A DNA stretch of 64,000 nucleotides from Mycobacterium sp. 852002-51961_SCH5331710 (GTDB lineage Bacteria; Actinomycetota; Actinomycetes; Mycobacteriales; Mycobacteriaceae), in NCBI RefSeq assembly GCF_001665535.1, contig NZ_LZSQ01000109.1:1-64000 (forward strand). Reading direction: 5' to 3'. The first letter of the stretch is position 1. Each line of letters starts with the position of its first letter. Under the pieces are notes generated by a model. The model did no database searches. It saw only the letters and a list, made by a program, of their open reading frames with translations, and was not told the origin of the DNA. A program made the translations under genes and the position numbers. This document shows positions 61,386-64,000 of this stretch, piece after piece.

Positions 61386-62957
61386 ATGGCGGACACACTC
61401 CAGCAGCTGCTCAATGAGCGCGCCGATCGCGACGCCGTCGCCATTCGGCATGGAGACCGGACCTGGACCTACCGCCAATACGTGGACGAGGCCAAGACGC
61501 AGGCCACCGCACTGATCGCGGCCGCCGATCCGGACCGACCCCTGCACGTCGGCGTGCTCCTCGGGAACACCCCCGACATGCTGATCGCGCTCGCGGCAGC
61601 CGGACTCGGCGGCTACGTCGTGTGCGGCATCAACACCACGCGACGCGGTGAGGCGCTCGCACGCGACGTGATCAAGGTGGACTGCCAGTTCCTGATCACC
61701 GATGCCGAGCATCGCTCCCTGCTCGACGGCTTGGATCTGCCGGGCGTCACGGTGTTCGACACGTCGAGCACCGGATGGTCCGAGTTCCTCGCCGGTGCTC
61801 CGCCGTTCGCCCCGCACCGGGAGGTCGCGGTCGACGACACGTTCATGATGATCTTCACCTCCGGCACCAGCGGCGATCCCAAGGCCGTCCAGGTCGCCCA
61901 CCTGATGGTGTTGTTCGCGGGCAACGCGCTCGCCGAGAGGTTCGACCTGACCGAGGACGACGTCTGCTACCTCTCGATGCCGATGTTTCACTCCAACGCG
62001 GTGGTGGGCGGCTGGGCGCCCGCGCTCGTCGCCGGGGCGGCGATGGTGCCGGCTAAGTTCTCCGCGTCGCGGTTCCTGCCCGACATCCGCCGCCACGGCG
62101 TGACCTACATGAACTACGTCGGCAAGCCGCTGGCCTACGTACTCGCGACGCCCGAGCAGCCCGACGACCGTGACAACCCGCTGCGCGTCGCGTTCGGCAA
62201 CGAGGCCACCGACCGCGACATCGAGGAGTTCGGCAGGCGCTTCGACGTCACGGTCGACGACGGTTTTGGCTCGACCGAGAACGCGGTGATCATCACCCGC
62301 ACCCCGGACACCCCGAAAGGTTCGATCGGACAGGGCTTTCCGGGCGTGGCGATCTACAACAGCGACACCGTCACCGAGTGCCCGGTCGCGGAGTTCGACG
62401 AGAACGGCGCGCTGGCCAACGCCGACGTCGCGATCGGCGAACTGGTCAACACCGACGGCAGTGGGCTGTTCCGCGGCTACTACAACGACCGCGGCGCCAC
62501 CGACGAGCGGATGCGCCACGGTATGTACTGGTCGGGCGACCTGGCCTACCGCGATGCCGCCGGGTTCATCTATCTGGCCGGGCGCACCGCCGACTGGATG
62601 CGGGTCGACGGAGAGAACCTCGCGACCGCGCCCATCGAACGGATCCTGTTGCGGCTTCCGGCGGTCAACCGCGTCGCGGTCTATCCGGTGCCCGATGAAC
62701 TCGTCGGCGATCAGGTGATGGCGGCGCTCGTGCTGCAGGACGACGCCGACATCGAGCCGGAGATGTTCGAGGAGTTCCTGGCCGCTCAGCGCGACCTTTC
62801 GCCGAAGGCGTGGCCCCGCTACGTGTGGATCGCCGACGACCTGCCCAGCACCGCGACAAACAAGATCCTCAAGCGCGAGCTGGTCGCGCGGGGCGTCACT
62901 CCCGACGGCAGGCGGCTCTGGCGGCGCGACGGTGGGAGGTACCACCCATACGGGTGA
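61386..62957 (+). CDS. Fatty-acyl-CoA synthetase (FadD1/FadD17-like)
   Basis: The 523-residue adenylate-forming enzyme has the AMP-binding P-loop MIFTSGTSGDPKAVQ, the DDGFGSTENAVI region (motif A5), the hinge GRTADWMRVDGENLA and the catalytic Lys in TATNKILKRELV. It activates a carboxylic acid with ATP and CoA. The sequence most resembles mycobacterial FadD1/FadD17-type members, but the exact number cannot be assigned. Regulation by the adjacent TetR protein is likely. Confidence 0.88.
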   Translation: MADTLQQLLNERADRDAVAIRHGDRTWTYRQYVDEAKTQATALIAAADPDRPLHVGVLLGNTPDMLIALAAAGLGGYVVCGINTTRRGEALARDVIKVDCQFLITDAEHRSLLDGLDLPGVTVFDTSSTGWSEFLAGAPPFAPHREVAVDDTFMMIFTSGTSGDPKAVQVAHLMVLFAGNALAERFDLTEDDVCYLSMPMFHSNAVVGGWAPALVAGAAMVPAKFSASRFLPDIRRHGVTYMNYVGKPLAYVLATPEQPDDRDNPLRVAFGNEATDRDIEEFGRRFDVTVDDGFGSTENAVIITRTPDTPKGSIGQGFPGVAIYNSDTVTECPVAEFDENGALANADVAIGELVNTDGSGLFRGYYNDRGATDERMRHGMYWSGDLAYRDAAGFIYLAGRTADWMRVDGENLATAPIERILLRLPAVNRVAVYPVPDELVGDQVMAALVLQDDADIEPEMFEEFLAAQRDLSPKAWPRYVWIADDLPSTATNKILKRELVARGVTPDGRRLWRRDGGRYHPYG

Positions 62958-63011
62958 CAGAGGACCGGCCGCGGTGGGGGCGCTGTGGAATACCGGCCGC
63001 TGCGCACGCGT

Positions 63012-63041
63012 TTAGGCACTTGGCGGTTGAGCTGGCATAAT
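63012..63041 (+). promoter_or_regulatory. Candidate rpmE promoter
   Basis: TTAGGC (63012-63017) and CATAAT (63036-63041), 18 bp apart, lie in the 167-bp gap before rpmE. The -10 is good and the -35 weak. The roughly 75-nt leader that would follow is GC-rich and contains CCTCCGACACGGAGG, a short hairpin. Confidence 0.4.
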
Positions 63042-63124
63042 GGACCGCTGACCCTCGGTTCCGGTTCACGCCCGTCACCTCCGACACGGAGGGGCGACCC
63101 GGGGCCACGATCGAAGAGGAAACC

Positions 63125-63391
63125 ATGAAAACGGGTATTCACCCTGATTACGTAGAGACCACCGTGCACTGCGGCTGCGGCAACACGTTCACCACGCGGA
63201 GCACGAAGCAGAGCGGACAGATCCACGTCGAGGTCTGCTCGCAGTGCCATCCCTTCTACACCGGCAAGCAGAAGATCCTCGACAGCGGCGGCCGCGTGGC
63301 CCGCTTCGAGAAGCGCTACGGCAAGCGCGCCGGGGCGAGCGCAGCGACGGGACAGGACAAGGCCGCCGACAAAGGCTCAGCGGACAAGTAG
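63125..63391 (+). CDS. rpmE: 50S ribosomal protein L31, zinc-binding type
   Basis: The 88-residue protein begins MKTGIHPDYVETTVHCGCGN and contains Cys16, Cys18, Cys38 and Cys41, the zinc-binding C+ form of L31. In mycobacteria zinc-free paralogues replace such forms under zinc starvation. An Ala/Lys-rich C-terminal tail extends beyond the usual end. GAAGAGGAAACC before the ATG is a good ribosome-binding site. Confidence 0.96.
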   Translation: MKTGIHPDYVETTVHCGCGNTFTTRSTKQSGQIHVEVCSQCHPFYTGKQKILDSGGRVARFEKRYGKRAGASAATGQDKAADKGSADK

Positions 63392-63478
63392 CTTCCCTTC
63401 CGGCGCCCGATCTGCCGCATCCGCGGCCAGGCCGGGCGCCGGTTTGCGTTCACGAGGGGTCACGAAGAGGAGGTCGAC

Positions 63479-64000
63479 ATGGCTCGCGCTGATTCACCGG
63501 CCCAGCCGGGCGCGATCGACGCGCTGCTGGCCGAGCATGCCGACCTCGAACGCCAACTCAGCGACCCGGAACTGCACGCCGACGCCGGCAGGGCCCGCAA
63601 GGTGGGCAGGCGCTTCGCGCAGGTCTCGCCGATCGTCTCGACGTATCGCAAGCTCGAGGCCGCCCGCGGCGACCTGGAGGCAGCGCGCGAGCTGGCGGCC
63701 GACGACCCGTCGTTCGCAGCCGAGGTCGACGAGCTCGCGGCCACCGTCGAACAACTCGACACCCAGCTGACCGACCTGCTGGCGCCCCGCGACCCGCACG
63801 ACGCCGACGACATCGTCCTCGAGGTCAAGTCGGGGGAGGGCGGCGAGGAATCGGCGCTGTTCGCCGCGGATCTGGCCAGGATGTACATCCGGTACGCCGA
63901 ACGCCACGGCTGGACCGTCACCGTGCTCGACGAAACCTTCTCCGACCTTGGCGGCTATAAGGACGCGACGCTGTCGATCCGCAGCAAGGGTGACTCCGCC
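63479..64000 (+). CDS. prfA: Peptide chain release factor 1, N-terminal part (runs off the window)
   Basis: The frame is open from ATG 63479 to the window end, giving 174 residues. AGAGGAGG precedes the start. The N-terminal helical domain (IDALLAEHADLERQLSDPEL) is followed by the class I release factor core start LEVKSGEGGEESALFAADLARMY. The GGQ and PxT (PAT for RF1) motifs lie downstream of the window. Assignment as RF1 rather than RF2 rests on the beginning of the core and on the conserved rpmE-prfA order. Confidence 0.93.
   Translation, partial: MARADSPAQPGAIDALLAEHADLERQLSDPELHADAGRARKVGRRFAQVSPIVSTYRKLEAARGDLEAARELAADDPSFAAEVDELAATVEQLDTQLTDLLAPRDPHDADDIVLEVKSGEGGEESALFAADLARMYIRYAERHGWTVTVLDETFSDLGGYKDATLSIRSKGDSA

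Overview
The window is about 66% GC and carries mycobacterial signatures throughout: LprB/LprC-type lipoproteins, a DUF222/13E12 HNH fragment, a mycothiol-dependent isomerase family protein, many GTG starts and frequent 1-4 bp stop/start overlaps. Gene order from about 9.3 kb onward follows, with insertions, the Mycobacterium tuberculosis segment Rv1272c-Rv1299 (numbering from memory). The extra catabolic and envelope genes suggest a fast-growing environmental species (Mycolicibacterium type). All family assignments come from reading the translations; no database search was possible.

Left part (1-9.3 kb): the 3' end of a 13E12/HNH gene, a small secreted protein, a CopZ-CopA copper-export pair behind a perfect CsoR/RicR-like inverted repeat, dtd, an AIM24 protein, a regulator/SDR divergent pair, a putative autoregulated small protein and a DMSO-reductase-family molybdoenzyme. 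9.3-20.6 kb: a heterodimeric ABC exporter, lprB-lprC, a SixA-type phosphatase, an SbcD/SbcC-like nuclease-ATPase pair, a GMC oxidoreductase and a DUF309 protein. 20.6-28.8 kb: a minus-strand run oppB-C-D-A followed by a DszC-like flavoprotein and a DszA/NtaA-type monooxygenase that is broken by an internal deletion and frameshift.

29-37.7 kb: two small secreted Thr/Pro-rich proteins, an anchored protein, then a two-component system directly upstream of a three-gene glycosyltransferase set (GT39, GT2-GtrA fusion, GT39). This looks like a self-contained, signal-controlled envelope glycosylation module. 37.8-43.1 kb: carbonic anhydrase canA, a thioesterase bracketed by inverted copies of a 30-bp repeat, and a sulfate-activation operon cysD-cysNC-cysQ followed by an Rrf2 regulator. 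43.1-50.6 kb is accessory: VOC proteins, GNAT, nitronate monooxygenase, luciferase-like enzyme, a His/Pro-repeat secreted protein, SDR, and a cytochrome b561-like membrane domain fused to a sulfite-oxidase-type molybdopterin domain, in locally lower GC.

50.8-64 kb: tRNA-Arg(CCG), then the tight argS-lysA-hom-thrC-thrB series, a leader with a 27-codon ORF and a hairpin before rho, a MarR/isomerase pair and a TetR/FadD pair each with a visible palindromic operator, rpmE and the start of prfA. No rRNA, CRISPR array, complete insertion sequence or prophage is visible, and no stretch longer than about 300 bases lacks a gene. The longest gaps are the rho leader (283 bp), the region before cysD (244 bp) and the region upstream of oppB (222 bp).
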